Of a DNA stretch of 64,000 bases, positions 26,576 through 36,568 are shown piece by piece. Source of the stretch: Faecalibacter bovis. GTDB taxonomy: Bacteria; Bacteroidota; Bacteroidia; Flavobacteriales; Weeksellaceae. The stretch is from assembly GCF_017948305.1 (NCBI RefSeq), contig NZ_CP072842.1, positions 226,001 to 290,000 of the forward strand, in the 5' to 3' direction. The position numbers were made by a program, and so were the translations under genes. Numbering within the stretch: the stretch's first letter is position 1; each line of letters opens with the position of its first letter. The notes below the pieces were generated by a model that saw nothing but the letters and a program-made list of their open reading frames with translations, made no database searches and was not told the DNA's origin.

Positions 26576-27634
26576 TTGAATTCTTTCGGAAGATTATTTA
26601 AAATTTCAACTTTTGGCGAAAGCCACGGAATTGCTATTGGCGGAGTGATAGATGGTGTTCCAAGCGGAATCCAATTGGATTTTGATTGGATTCAGCAACA
26701 ATTAGATCGCCGAAAACCAGGACAATCTGCGATTGTAACACAACGTAAAGAACCAGATACTGTACAATTTTTATCTGGAATTATGGATGGATTTACAACT
26801 GGAGCTTCGATAGGTTTTATCATTCCGAACGACAATCAAAAATCACACGATTACGACCATATTAAAGACATTTATCGTCCTTCACATGCTGATTATACTT
26901 ACGATAAAAAATATGGAATTCGTGATCACCGTGGTGGCGGACGCACATCTGCAAGAGAAACTGCTAATTGGGTCGTTGGTGGCGCAATTGCTAAACATAT
27001 AATTCCTGACATCAAAATTACTGCTTATGTAAGTGGTGTTGGAAATATAAAATTAGAAAATGATTATTCGAAATATAATTTTTCTAACATAGAAGAAACT
27101 GCTGTTCGTTGCCCAGATTTAGTTATCGCTGAACAAATGATTGACCGAATTAAAGAAATCAGAAAAGAAGGTGATACAATTGGTGGTGAAGTAACTTGTG
27201 TGATACAAAACGTGCCAGTTGGTTTAGGCGAACCAATTTTTGATAAATTACATGCTCGTTTAGGACAAGCCATGTTATCAATTAACGCGGTAAAAGGTTT
27301 TGAATACGGTGAAGGTTTTGCTTCAACTGAGATGAAAGGATCTGAAATAAATGACCAATTTAATCCTGATGGAACGACAAAAACAAATTACTCTGGAGGA
27401 ATTCAAGGTGGTGTTTCAAATGGAATGGATATTTATTTTAAAGTTGCTTTCAAACCTGTTGCAACTCTAATGCAAGAACAAACAACATTAAATGCAAACG
27501 GCGAAATGGTCGAAATGCACGGTAAAGGTCGTCACGATCCTTGTGTTGTTCCAAGAGCTGTTCCTATCGTGGAAGCTTTGGCTGCTATGACGCTTGCAGA
27601 TATGGTTTTAATCCAAAAAACAAGAAACATATAA
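26576..27634 (+). CDS. aroC: Chorismate synthase
   Basis: A 352-aa FMN-dependent lyase forming chorismate from EPSP, the last shikimate step. Motifs: [17 protein letters not shown] at the N-terminus, [41 protein letters not shown]. The start is TTG at 26576; the conserved N-terminus begins right there and no ATG precedes it in frame. Confidence 0.97.
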   Translation: MNSFGRLFKISTFGESHGIAIGGVIDGVPSGIQLDFDWIQQQLDRRKPGQSAIVTQRKEPDTVQFLSGIMDGFTTGASIGFIIPNDNQKSHDYDHIKDIYRPSHADYTYDKKYGIRDHRGGGRTSARETANWVVGGAIAKHIIPDIKITAYVSGVGNIKLENDYSKYNFSNIEETAVRCPDLVIAEQMIDRIKEIRKEGDTIGGEVTCVIQNVPVGLGEPIFDKLHARLGQAMLSINAVKGFEYGEGFASTEMKGSEINDQFNPDGTTKTNYSGGIQGGVSNGMDIYFKVAFKPVATLMQEQTTLNANGEMVEMHGKGRHDPCVVPRAVPIVEALAAMTLADMVLIQKTRNI

Positions 27635-27636
27635 AT

Positions 27637-27672
27637 AAAAAAATCCTGACCGATAGTCAGGATTTTTTTTAT
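27637..27672 (+). terminator. Terminator after aroC
   Basis: Stem AAATCCTGAC / GTCAGGATTT, loop CGATA, then T8 in total; may also serve the convergent gene. Confidence 0.9.
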
Positions 27673-27681
27673 TCTATTTTA

Positions 27682-28197
27682 TTAACAACCTTCTTTATAT
27701 GATGTATAAATATCAATTACTTTTCCATTTTGTAAAGTAAACATTAAATAAGTACCAGCATCATAATCATTTATTGTAAAGTATCTTTTTGTTTTAACTC
27801 GTTTCCCATTATCATCCCAAGAATCTGAAATTTCGATATTTTTATCTTTATATTTACCTATCAAATCATCTAAACTATTTCCAATTCCAATTCCTGATAA
27901 TGTCTTTAAGGATTTATCTTTTGAACTAACAGAATAGATTGTATAATCATTTAATTGATTGCCGCTATCATCATAAGAATTATTAAAAAATATTTCTAAA
28001 ACGACTCCTTTATACACAACATGTGTTGGCCCTGAAGGATATCCATCTTCCAATTTTATATTGATTTGTTTACCAATTATTTTTTCCAGTTCAGATTTTT
28101 TCATTCCTAAACGAAAATCATTGATTCGAGTTGTTGAAACTTGTGCAAATATGAATGTTGAAAATAATAGAGCGAAAAGGTTGATAATTTTTTTCAT
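27682..28197 (-). CDS. Exported hypothetical protein
   Basis: A 171-aa protein with a signal peptide MKKIINLFALLFSTFIFAQ. The body begins with a short domain containing DFRLGMKKSELEKIIGKQI and a second similar stretch GIGIGNSLDDLIGKYKDKN. These look like two copies of a small 'G(M/N)xxxxL..IIGK' unit found in exported Bacteroidota proteins. The ATG at 28197 gives a clean signal peptide, so an upstream ATG at 28239 is not used. Function unknown. Confidence 0.72.
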   Translation of the reverse strand: MKKIINLFALLFSTFIFAQVSTTRINDFRLGMKKSELEKIIGKQINIKLEDGYPSGPTHVVYKGVVLEIFFNNSYDDSGNQLNDYTIYSVSSKDKSLKTLSGIGIGNSLDDLIGKYKDKNIEISDSWDDNGKRVKTKRYFTINDYDAGTYLMFTLQNGKVIDIYTSYKEGC

Positions 28198-28239
28198 AGT
28201 AATTAAATTTAGTCTTACATACATCAAATTATAAACCAT

Positions 28240-28267
28240 AAAAAAAGTCTCCTACTCGAGAGACTTT
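28240..28267 (-). terminator. Terminator overlapping the queG stop codon
   Basis: Stem AAAGTCTC / GAGACTTT with T7 on the minus side. The 5' arm contains the last queG codons (AAG TCT CTC) and the stop lies in the loop. Confidence 0.8.
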
Positions 28268-29202
28268 ACAAATTTTATATTTCTTAATAAACCATTAAAT
28301 TTAGTTCGTTTAACAGGCGATTTTTTAAAAATATTTCTAAAAACATCTTCGGTTATTTCTTCCCAATCTTTTTTAGAAAATTGATTTATATTTTCGTTTC
28401 CAATGAATCGATGTTCTTGAGTTGGTAATGAAAAACGATTCCAAGGACAAACTTCTTGACAAACATCACATCCAAAAATCCAATCATCAAATTTACCTTT
28501 CATTTCATTCGGAATTTGATCTTTCAATTCTATTGTAAAATAGGAAATACATTTACTTCCATTTACGACACGATTCGGTAAAATCGCTTCTGTAGGACAA
28601 GCATCAATACATTTGGTACATTTCCCACAGTGATCCGTTTGCATTGGTTGATCGTAAATTAAATCCAAATCCAAAATTAATTCTGCCAAAAAGAAAAATG
28701 ATCCTTTTTGTTTAGATAAAGTCAACGAATTTTTTCCTACCCAACCGATTCCTGCTTTTGTCGCCCAAGCATGTTCTAAAATTGGAGCAGAATCTGTAAA
28801 AGCTCTTCCATCAACTTCACCAATTTCTTCTTGAATAAAATCTAATAATTCGCGAACTTTTTCTTTTACCACAAAATGATAATCCTCGCCTTGCGCATAC
28901 ATGGCAATTTTGTACGAATCTGGATTCCGATTCAAATCTTGGTAGTAATTATAAGCTAATGAAATGACCGATTTTGCACCATCGACTAATAATCGAGGAT
29001 CTAAACGCATATCAAAATGATTCGCCATATAACTCATTTCACCTTGGTAATTATTATTCAACCAAGATTCTAATCGAGGAGCTTCGTCTTCTAAAAAATC
29101 GGCTTTCGCCACTCCACAAGAAATAAAACCCAACGCTTCGGCTTTCGCTTTAATACGTTGGGTTCTTTCTAATTTTATATGTTCTTCTGTTGGAAGATGC
29201 AT
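28252..29202 (-). CDS. queG: Epoxyqueuosine reductase
   Basis: A 316-aa cobalamin- and Fe-S-dependent enzyme making queuosine in tRNA wobble positions. N-terminal QueG/DUF1730 region ([32 protein letters not shown]) and two 4Fe-4S motifs, [12 protein letters not shown] near residue 195 and [13 protein letters not shown] near residue 250. It lacks the C-terminal HEAT repeats of longer homologues, as is common in this phylum. ruvB lies immediately upstream. Confidence 0.95.
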   Translation of the reverse strand: MHLPTEEHIKLERTQRIKAKAEALGFISCGVAKADFLEDEAPRLESWLNNNYQGEMSYMANHFDMRLDPRLLVDGAKSVISLAYNYYQDLNRNPDSYKIAMYAQGEDYHFVVKEKVRELLDFIQEEIGEVDGRAFTDSAPILEHAWATKAGIGWVGKNSLTLSKQKGSFFFLAELILDLDLIYDQPMQTDHCGKCTKCIDACPTEAILPNRVVNGSKCISYFTIELKDQIPNEMKGKFDDWIFGCDVCQEVCPWNRFSLPTQEHRFIGNENINQFSKKDWEEITEDVFRNIFKKSPVKRTKFNGLLRNIKFVKSLE

Positions 29203-29220
29203 TTTAAATTTTATCTCTAA

Positions 29221-30258
29221 TTATAAATCAAAAATATCCGTTTGCATTGGATTTTGTCCTCGATAATTAATTCCTAAATGCTTGTAAGCTTTTTCTGTTG
29301 CCACACGACCACGAGAAGTACGCATTAAATAACCTTCCTGAATTAAATAAGGTTCGTACACTTCTTCTAAAGTTCCTCCGTTCTCTCCTACCGCAGTTGC
29401 TAAAGTTGTAATTCCGACTGGACCACCTTTAAATTTTTCGATAATTGTTGATAAGATTCTATTATCCATTTCGTCCAAACCATTATCATCAACTTTTAAA
29501 GCTTTTAAGCTGAAATCTGCAATGTCTTTTGTAATTCTACCATTTCCTTTGATTTGTGCAAAATCTCGTGTACGACGTAATAATGCATTCGCAATACGAG
29601 GAGTTCCACGACTACGACCTGCGATTTCTATTGCTGCTTCAAAATCAATTGGTGCTCCTAAAATTCCTGAAGAACGTTCGACAATAGAACTTAAAAGTTC
29701 TACATTATAATATTCAAAGCGAAAATTAATTCCGAATCGTGCTCGTAGTGGTGCTGTTAATAATCCAGAACGCGTGGTTGCTCCAATCAACGTGAAAGGA
29801 TTTAATCCGATTTGAATTGAACGTGCATTGGGACCAGAATCAATCATTATATCAATTTTAAAATCCTCCATTGCCGAATATAAATATTCTTCAATAACAG
29901 GTGACATACGATGAATTTCGTCGATGAAAAGCACATCATTTTCTTCTAAGTTTGTTAATAAACCAGCCAAATCACTTGGCTTATCTAAAACTGGACCTGA
30001 AGTTATTTTAATTCCAACGCCTAATTCGTTGGCTATAATATTGGCTAAAGTTGTTTTTCCTAAACCTGGAGGTCCGTGTAATAAGACATGATCCAATGCT
30101 TCACCACGTAATTTAGATGCTTTTACAAACACTTCTAAATTTTCTAAAATATGCCCTTGTCCTGCAAAATCATCAAAACTTTGAGGACGGACGGTATTTT
30201 CGTGGTTTAAATCATCATCAGGATAAAATTCTTTATCTGGATTTAATAGATCAGACAT
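29221..30258 (-). CDS. ruvB: Holliday junction branch migration helicase RuvB
   Basis: A 345-aa AAA+ motor. Start region [14 protein letters not shown], Walker [12 protein letters not shown] near residue 62, Walker B LFIDEIHR, sensor [18 protein letters not shown] and a C-terminal winged helix ([14 protein letters not shown]). It works with RuvA and RuvC, not present here. queG follows after 18 nt, so the two probably share a transcript. Confidence 0.98.
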   Translation of the reverse strand: MSDLLNPDKEFYPDDDLNHENTVRPQSFDDFAGQGHILENLEVFVKASKLRGEALDHVLLHGPPGLGKTTLANIIANELGVGIKITSGPVLDKPSDLAGLLTNLEENDVLFIDEIHRMSPVIEEYLYSAMEDFKIDIMIDSGPNARSIQIGLNPFTLIGATTRSGLLTAPLRARFGINFRFEYYNVELLSSIVERSSGILGAPIDFEAAIEIAGRSRGTPRIANALLRRTRDFAQIKGNGRITKDIADFSLKALKVDDNGLDEMDNRILSTIIEKFKGGPVGITTLATAVGENGGTLEEVYEPYLIQEGYLMRTSRGRVATEKAYKHLGINYRGQNPMQTDIFDL

Positions 30259-30366
30259 AAATAATGATATAAATTATAATGATAACCGTTTACGACAGAA
30301 TTTAATTATTCCTTCGTAGTTTTACGACTACAAAGAACGCAATATTTTTTTAGATAAAAATAAATT

Positions 30367-31353
30367 ATGAGTAAAGGAATATTATTAGTGAATCTTGGTT
30401 CGCCAGATTCTACTAATGTTGAAGATGTAAGAACTTATTTACGAGAATTTTTAATGGATGGGAAAGTGATTGATACTCCTTGGCTTATCCGTAAAATGAT
30501 TGTTGAATTATTTATCTTACCTAAAAGACCAATAAATTCTGCTGAAGCATACAAAAAAATATGGACTGATGAAGGCTCTCCTTTAATCGTATATTCTAAA
30601 ATATTACAACAAAAAGTTCAAGAACACATGGATATTCCTGTTGGATTAGCAATGAGATATAAAAATCCATCTATTGAATTTGGAATGCAACAATTGTACG
30701 ATCAAGGAGTTCGAGATATTTTAGTTGTTCCATTATATCCACAATATACTATGTCTACAACAGAAACTGTTGCTGATAAAGTATTAGAAGTTCAAAAAAA
30801 GAAATTCAATGATGTAAATATTCAGTTTATAAAAGCTTTCTACAATCACCCAGATTACATTAAAGTTTTAGGAGATTCTATAAAAGAAAATTTACCTGAA
30901 GATTACGATAAATTATTATTTTCTTACCATGGAATTCCAGAACGACATGACAAAAAAGCTTTAAAAGCTGCAAGTAAAAGTGGTTTACCGATTGAGACTT
31001 ATCGCAATCAGTGTATAGAAACATCACGTTTAGTTGCAGAATATTTACAATTACCAGAAGATAAATATTACACTTCTTTCCAATCTCGTTTAGGTCGAGA
31101 TCCTTGGATTAAACCATATACAGATGAAACTTTAGAATTGTTTCCTAAACACAATGGTGTAAAAAATATAGCTGTTTGCACACCAGCATTCGTAGCAGAT
31201 TGTTTAGAAACTTTGGAAGAAATTTCGATGGAAGGTAAAGAAGAATTTTTAGAAGCTGGAGGCGAAAAATTTACTTATATTCCTTGTTTAAATGATCGTC
31301 AGGATTGGATTGATACTTTAGTTAAATGGTTCAAAGGATGGCAAAATAATTAA
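30367..31353 (+). CDS. hemH: Ferrochelatase
   Basis: A 328-aa enzyme inserting Fe2+ into protoporphyrin (or coproporphyrin). Motifs: LLVNLGSPDS at the N-terminus, FSYHGIPERH with the catalytic His near residue 190, TSFQSRLGRDPWIKPYTDE, and the conserved Glu in DCLETLEEI near residue 280. It lies 15 kb from the hemACDE operon, so haem genes are split. The gene ends in an unusually long hairpin terminator. Confidence 0.96.
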   Translation: MSKGILLVNLGSPDSTNVEDVRTYLREFLMDGKVIDTPWLIRKMIVELFILPKRPINSAEAYKKIWTDEGSPLIVYSKILQQKVQEHMDIPVGLAMRYKNPSIEFGMQQLYDQGVRDILVVPLYPQYTMSTTETVADKVLEVQKKKFNDVNIQFIKAFYNHPDYIKVLGDSIKENLPEDYDKLLFSYHGIPERHDKKALKAASKSGLPIETYRNQCIETSRLVAEYLQLPEDKYYTSFQSRLGRDPWIKPYTDETLELFPKHNGVKNIAVCTPAFVADCLETLEEISMEGKEEFLEAGGEKFTYIPCLNDRQDWIDTLVKWFKGWQNN

Positions 31354-31381
31354 GTGTTTAAAAGACTTAAGTAAAAATATT

Positions 31382-31433
31382 AAATATCTTTGTTTGAAAT
31401 TATTCGATTTTAAACAAAGATATTTTTTTTTGA
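31382..31433 (+). terminator. Very long hairpin terminator between hemH and the DUF3078 pair
   Basis: AAATATCTTTGTTT (31382-31395) pairs perfectly with AAACAAAGATATTT (31412-31425). With two G-U pairs the stem extends to 20 bp and a 4-nt loop (ATTC), then T-run. The 5' arm contains TATCTTTG, a match to TAnnTTTG, so part of the promoter for the next gene may lie inside it. Confidence 0.85.
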
Positions 31434-32537
31434 ATGAGATTTTTTATTTCAATACTATTCATCTTCATATCAGTATTTACTTCTGCCCAATTTTTAGATA
31501 CAAACGGTAATCTAATTATTGATGGTAGAAAGTTTCTAAAATCGAAAGTTGATACAACTGGCAGAAAGTCTGGTTGGGAAATCTACGGAACAAATACATT
31601 AACTGTTAATCAAAACACTTTTTCTAATTGGATTGCTGGAGGTGAAAATTCGGTTTCATTTATTGCTAAAGTCGATTACGAATTAAATTATCGTAAAAAG
31701 AGGAATATGTGGGACAATCGTATCATTATGGAATACGGTTTTCTTGATAACAAAACAAACGGAACAAGAAAAACTACTGATAATATCAACATCACTTCAT
31801 CGTATGGTTATTTATGGAAAAAAAGTTGGTATTTAACTTCATCCGTTAATTTACGATCTCAGTTTGCACCTGGTTATGATTTCGGAACGACACCAAAAAC
31901 GAAGAAATCTAATCTTTTTGCTCCTGCCTATTTAACAGTCGGAGTCGGAGCAAATTACAATCCTACAGCAGATTTTTCTTTAAGCATACATCCAATTACC
32001 TCAAGAACTACAATAGTTTTAGATAAAGATTTACAGAAAAAAGGAAGTTACGGTTTGCGTGAAGATGATGAAGCTTTGTATTTTGAAATTGGTGCATATA
32101 TTGGTGCTAGATATAAATTTAAACTTTTTGAAAATGTGACCTACGATAATAATATCGGGTTATTTTCCAATTATTCTCATAAACCATTAAATATAGATTT
32201 AGTGTATTCTGGAGTTTTAAACATGAAAATTAATAACTTTATGTCAACCCAATTAACTCTAAATCTTGCGTATGACGAAGATCAAATTAAGAAAACACAG
32301 TTTAAACAAACATTAGGTGTTGGATTAACTTACAAGTTTGATAGCACGAAGAAAAACGATAAGAAAAAACGTAATAAAAAAGAATATATACAACCAATCA
32401 CACAATTTGATACATCTCCATTAATCATTATTCAAAAACCACTTGATATGAAAAAATATCAGAAGATTTTTGAAAAAGATGAAGTGGATGAATCTTCAAA
32501 TTATTTAAAATCAGAAACTATTTTAGATGAATTTTAA
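31434..32537 (+). CDS. DUF3078 domain protein (first of tandem pair)
   Basis: A 367-aa protein with a signal peptide (SVFTSAQ) and the DUF3078 pattern: GWEIYGTNTLTVNQNTFSNWIAGG, DNRIIMEYGFLDN, SSYGYLWKKSWYLT, PAYLTVGVGANY, VTYDNNIGLFSNY. Alternating strands suggest an outer-membrane barrel. The C-terminal 60 residues are charged (KKNDKKKRNKKEY) and differ from the neighbour. It overlaps the next, homologous gene by 11 nt. Function unknown. Confidence 0.85.
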   Translation: MRFFISILFIFISVFTSAQFLDTNGNLIIDGRKFLKSKVDTTGRKSGWEIYGTNTLTVNQNTFSNWIAGGENSVSFIAKVDYELNYRKKRNMWDNRIIMEYGFLDNKTNGTRKTTDNINITSSYGYLWKKSWYLTSSVNLRSQFAPGYDFGTTPKTKKSNLFAPAYLTVGVGANYNPTADFSLSIHPITSRTTIVLDKDLQKKGSYGLREDDEALYFEIGAYIGARYKFKLFENVTYDNNIGLFSNYSHKPLNIDLVYSGVLNMKINNFMSTQLTLNLAYDEDQIKKTQFKQTLGVGLTYKFDSTKKNDKKKRNKKEYIQPITQFDTSPLIIIQKPLDMKKYQKIFEKDEVDESSNYLKSETILDEF

Positions 32538-33612
32538 AATCAACCCAACTATAAAAAAAACAATATTAACCTTAACGCTAATTGCTTCTTCAATCGCTTT
32601 TGCACAAACGGTAAAAGATGGTAAAGTAGCTACTGATAGCCAACGCTATTTAAAAGACCAAAAATTTGATGGCCGTACCGAAGGTTGGTTTATATCAGGA
32701 AATAACGCTTTACTTTTTTCACAAAGTGCATTTTCTAATTGGATGGCCGGTGGTGTAAATTCTATTGCTTTAAACGGTAATTTGAATTATGAATTTAATC
32801 TAACTCGTGGTAAAAATATTTGGGACAATCGTATCATTTTAGGATATGGTGTACAAACCAACGAAGGCGAAGAAACTCGTAAAAACAACGACATCATCGA
32901 TTTAACTTCATCTTACGGATACAATTTTAAAAAGAATTGGTATTTAGCTGCTGCGATGAATTTCAAAACACAATTTACATCTGGATATGATTATAGTTTA
33001 GATCCTAAAAAGAAAATTTCAAACTTTATGGCTCCAGGTTATTTAAGTTTTGGATTAGGGGTTGATTACAAACCAAACGATAATTTTCAAGTTAATATTC
33101 ATCCATTTACTGCGCGTGTAACTTTTGTAATGGACGAAGATTTACAATATGCAGGGAATTATGGTTTGAAAAATGATGGAGATAGTTCATTTTTCGAACT
33201 TGGTGCTTATTTAGGCGCTCGATATAAATTCCAAGTGATGGAAGGAATTTCTTACGATAACCGAATCGGAATTTTTGCAAATTATTTAGATAAACCTCAA
33301 AATATGGATATTGCATATTGGGGACAATTAGATTTTGTTGTCAATAAATTTATTTCTGCTCAAGTTGCTGTCAACTTATTATACGATGAAAATCAAATAA
33401 AGAAAACACAGCTTAAACAAACATTAGGTATAGGTTTTACTTACAAGTTTGATAATAAACCAAAAGAAGAAATAAAACCTGAAGGAACTGCCTTTAATAT
33501 AGTAAATGAAGAAGCGACAATATTAGATTCAATTCAAAAAAATGAAATCGTATCGAATTACGAATTAAAAAAGGATCCAATCTTAACACAAACTATTTTA
33601 GTTTCACAATAA
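32527..33612 (+). CDS. DUF3078 domain protein (second of tandem pair)
   Basis: A 361-aa paralogue of the preceding protein, aligning throughout: GWFISGNNALLFSQSAFSNWMAGG, DNRIILGYGVQTN, SSYGYNFKKNWYLA, PGYLSFGLGVDYKP, YDENQIKKTQLKQTLGIGFTYKF. Signal peptide ends SIAFAQ. The final 45 residues are acidic and unlike the first copy. Both copies keep an intact frame and may form a two-component envelope complex. Function unknown. Confidence 0.85.
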   Translation: MNFKINPTIKKTILTLTLIASSIAFAQTVKDGKVATDSQRYLKDQKFDGRTEGWFISGNNALLFSQSAFSNWMAGGVNSIALNGNLNYEFNLTRGKNIWDNRIILGYGVQTNEGEETRKNNDIIDLTSSYGYNFKKNWYLAAAMNFKTQFTSGYDYSLDPKKKISNFMAPGYLSFGLGVDYKPNDNFQVNIHPFTARVTFVMDEDLQYAGNYGLKNDGDSSFFELGAYLGARYKFQVMEGISYDNRIGIFANYLDKPQNMDIAYWGQLDFVVNKFISAQVAVNLLYDENQIKKTQLKQTLGIGFTYKFDNKPKEEIKPEGTAFNIVNEEATILDSIQKNEIVSNYELKKDPILTQTILVSQ

Positions 33613-33618
33613 ACTTTC

Positions 33619-33647
33619 AACCTGCTTTTATCGGCAGGTTTTTTATT
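33619..33647 (+). terminator. Terminator after the DUF3078 pair
   Basis: Stem AACCTGC / GCAGGTT, then T6; 7 nt after the stop. Confidence 0.87.
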
Positions 33648-33683
33648 TGTATTTTTAACTACTAAATACTCAAAAATCACAAA

Positions 33684-34916
33684 ATGAAAATCATAGGTCC
33701 ATTCCGACAAATTCTTACTCTAGCCAATTTACCACTTAAAGGTGCTTTAAAAGACGAACAATTAGAAATTATTGAAGAAGGTGGAATTTTAATAGATAAT
33801 GACACAATTTTAGCGGTAGATCAATTCGAAAATTTAAAAAAAAATCATCCTAACGTTGAACTAGATTTAATCGAAACGGATCAAGTTCTTCTTCCTGGAT
33901 TTATCGATTCTCATACACATATCTGTTTTGGTGGGAATAGAGCAAAAGATTTTGCGATGCGATTGAATGGTAAAACCTATTTAGAAATTGCTGAAAGTGG
34001 TGGTGGAATTTGGTCTACTGTTACACAGACAAGAGCAAAAACTGCCGATGAATTAAAAGACATCACTTTAAATCGTGCCGAAATATTAGCGAAAAAAGGA
34101 ACAACAACAGCAGAAGTTAAAAGTGGTTATGCACTTTCGGTCGAAGGTGAAATTGCTATGTTAGAAGGGATCAATTTAGCCAATCAAGAATGTGAAATAG
34201 ATTTAATTCCTACTTTTCTTGGAGCTCACATGAAGGCTAAAGATTTTCAAGGAACAAACCAAGAATATTTAGAAGTTTTGGTGAACGAAGTCTTTCCTAT
34301 TATTAAAGAAAAGCAATTAACAAATCGTGTAGATATTTTTGTCGAACAATCAGCATTTTCTGTAGAAGAAGGTGATTATTTTTTAAATGAAGCCACAAAA
34401 CAAGGTTTTGAAATTACAGTACATGCCGATCAATTTACACCAGGAGGAAGTAAATTAGCCATTAAATATAACGCTTTAAGTGCCGATCATTTAGAATTTT
34501 CTGGAGAAAAAGAAATTCACGAATTAGCATTTTCAGATGTGGTAGCAACTGTTTTACCTGGCGCATCTATAGGATTAGGAATGCAATATTCGCCGGCACG
34601 CAAATTATTAGACACTGGTTGTTGTGTGTCTATAGCTTCGGATTGGAATCCTGGTTCAGCACCAATGGGCGATTTATTAACACAAGCTTCTATTTTAGCA
34701 ACATTCGAAAAATTATCGATGGCTGAAGTTTTAGCAGCCATTACTTTTAGAGCAGCAAAGGCGTTAAATCTTTCTGATCGTGGAACTTTAGAAAAAGGAA
34801 AAAAAGCAGATTTTATTAGTTTCCCAACCGCAGAATTTCAAAATATTATTTATTATCAAGGACAAGTTCAACCAAACTATGTTTGGAAAAATGGAAATTT
34901 GATTCATAAAAATTAA
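33684..34916 (+). CDS. hutI: Imidazolonepropionase
   Basis: A 410-aa amidohydrolase cleaving the ring of imidazolonepropionate in histidine degradation. Metal ligands DSHTHICFGG near residue 77, later ITVHADQFTPGGS and the catalytic region SADHLEF and IASDWNPGSAP. Length is usual. No other hut gene is nearby; it stands between two terminators. Confidence 0.94.
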   Translation: MKIIGPFRQILTLANLPLKGALKDEQLEIIEEGGILIDNDTILAVDQFENLKKNHPNVELDLIETDQVLLPGFIDSHTHICFGGNRAKDFAMRLNGKTYLEIAESGGGIWSTVTQTRAKTADELKDITLNRAEILAKKGTTTAEVKSGYALSVEGEIAMLEGINLANQECEIDLIPTFLGAHMKAKDFQGTNQEYLEVLVNEVFPIIKEKQLTNRVDIFVEQSAFSVEEGDYFLNEATKQGFEITVHADQFTPGGSKLAIKYNALSADHLEFSGEKEIHELAFSDVVATVLPGASIGLGMQYSPARKLLDTGCCVSIASDWNPGSAPMGDLLTQASILATFEKLSMAEVLAAITFRAAKALNLSDRGTLEKGKKADFISFPTAEFQNIIYYQGQVQPNYVWKNGNLIHKN

Positions 34917-34922
34917 TCCTAC

Positions 34923-34949
34923 AAAAAGACCTTTCAAGGTCTTTTTTTT
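34923..34949 (+). terminator. Terminator after hutI
   Basis: Stem AAAGACCT / AGGTCTTT, loop TTCA, then a T-run. Confidence 0.85.
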
Positions 34950-35050
34950 ATTCATTTACACATCATATGTAACGGAAGGATAAAAATTTATATAAACATT
35001 CTAAATCTACATAATTATTGTAATTTTACAACTTATAATATTTCGATTCT

Positions 35051-35911
35051 ATGATCGCATCAATGACAGGATATGGTAAATCTGTTTTAGAATTACCAGA
35101 AAAAAAAATCACAATAGAGGTTCGTTCCCTAAATAGTAAAACTTTAGATCTAAACACAAGGATACCTTCTTTTTACCGTGAAAAAGAATTAGAAGTTAGA
35201 AACATAATTTCTGAAAAAATTCAGCGTGGTAAAGTAGATTTTGCGATGCAAGTCGAATTAAATCCTGCCGCTAGAACACAGAAACTGAACTACGATCTTA
35301 TCAAACAATATATTACTGATTTCAAACAAATAACACCTGAAATTTCTGATGCAGATTTATTACCGGTTGTTATGCGTATGCCTGATGTAATGAGTTATTC
35401 ACAGGATGATTTATCGGAAGATGAATGGTCATCAATCCGTACAACAATTCTGGAAGCTATTGAAGCTTTAAACCAATACCGCATTGATGAAGGAAATGTT
35501 CTTAAAAAAGAATTAGTTGGTTATGTTGAAAATATTTTAAATCTATTGTCGCAAGTTGAGCCATTCGAAGGAGAGCGTATTAATACAATTAAAGAACGAT
35601 TTGGTAAAAAATTAGAGGATTTAAAAGTTGAGATTGATCAGAATCGTTACGAACAAGAAATGATTTATTTCTTAGAGAAATTAGACATTACAGAAGAAAA
35701 AGTTCGTCTTAAAAATAACTGCGAATATTTTATCCAACAATTAAACGAAGATGGATCTAACGGAAAAAAATTAGGTTTTATCTCACAAGAAATTGGACGT
35801 GAAATTAACACGTTAGGATCTAAATCTAATCATGCCGAAATGCAAAAAATTGTAGTTCAGATGAAAGATGAATTAGAAAAAATTAAAGAACAATCATTAA
35901 ACGTTTTATAA
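35051..35911 (+). CDS. yicC: YicC family endoribonuclease-like protein
   Basis: A 286-aa protein: N-terminal SMTGYGKSVLELPEKKITIEVRSLNSKTLDL and the C-terminal DUF1732 block LDITEEKVRLKNNCEYFIQQL ... GKKLGFISQEIGREINTLGSKSNHAEMQKIVV. YicC proteins are linked to RNA turnover and have reported endoribonuclease activity. gmk follows after 7 nt, a conserved pairing. Confidence 0.94.
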   Translation: MIASMTGYGKSVLELPEKKITIEVRSLNSKTLDLNTRIPSFYREKELEVRNIISEKIQRGKVDFAMQVELNPAARTQKLNYDLIKQYITDFKQITPEISDADLLPVVMRMPDVMSYSQDDLSEDEWSSIRTTILEAIEALNQYRIDEGNVLKKELVGYVENILNLLSQVEPFEGERINTIKERFGKKLEDLKVEIDQNRYEQEMIYFLEKLDITEEKVRLKNNCEYFIQQLNEDGSNGKKLGFISQEIGREINTLGSKSNHAEMQKIVVQMKDELEKIKEQSLNVL

Positions 35912-35918
35912 TATTAAA

Positions 35919-36485
35919 ATGACTAAAGGAAAATTAATCGTATTCTCGGCACCTTCAGGAGCAGGTAAAACTACGTTAGTAAAACATGCTTTAGAAACGA
36001 TGGAAAATATCCAATTTTCTATTTCTTGTACAACACGTGAGAAAAGAGATGGTGAAGAACATGGTAAAGATTATTATTACATTACACCTGAAGAATTTAA
36101 ATCAAAAATCTCAAATGATGAGTTTGTAGAATACGAAGAAGTTTATACCAATAACTTTTACGGAACATTAAAGTCAGAAGTTGAAAGAATTACTAAAGAT
36201 GGTAACTCTGTAATTTTTGATATTGATGTGGTTGGAGCTTTAAATATTAAAAAAATCTACGGTGATGAATGTTTAACAGTTTTTGTTAATCCTCCTTCGT
36301 TAGAGATTTTAAAAGAACGTTTAATTTCTCGTAATACAGAAAGTGAAGATAAATTAAAACAACGTATCGATAAAGCTGGAATCGAAATGGAAACTGCTCC
36401 TAAATTTGATATTATTTTATTAAATGACGATTTAGAAACTGCAAAAGAAGAAACGTTAAAAATTATTGAAAATTTCTTGAAATAA
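35919..36485 (+). CDS. gmk: Guanylate kinase
   Basis: A 188-aa enzyme phosphorylating GMP to GDP. P-loop SAPSGAGKTTLV near residue 10, GMP-binding SCTTREKRDGEEHGKDYYYI, and DIDVVGALNIKK. Normal length. Pair with yicC; followed by a terminator. Confidence 0.98.
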   Translation: MTKGKLIVFSAPSGAGKTTLVKHALETMENIQFSISCTTREKRDGEEHGKDYYYITPEEFKSKISNDEFVEYEEVYTNNFYGTLKSEVERITKDGNSVIFDIDVVGALNIKKIYGDECLTVFVNPPSLEILKERLISRNTESEDKLKQRIDKAGIEMETAPKFDIILLNDDLETAKEETLKIIENFLK

Positions 36486-36503
36486 TTTTTATTCAAAATA
36501 GAT

Positions 36504-36538
36504 AAAGCCTAAATCAAACCTTGATTTGGGCTTTTTTT
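36504..36538 (+). terminator. Terminator after gmk
   Basis: Long stem AAAGCC-TAAATCAA / TTGATTTGGGCTTT, loop of four or fewer bases, then T7. Confidence 0.88.
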
Positions 36539-36568
36539 ATATCTTTAATCACCAGAATATAACAACCA

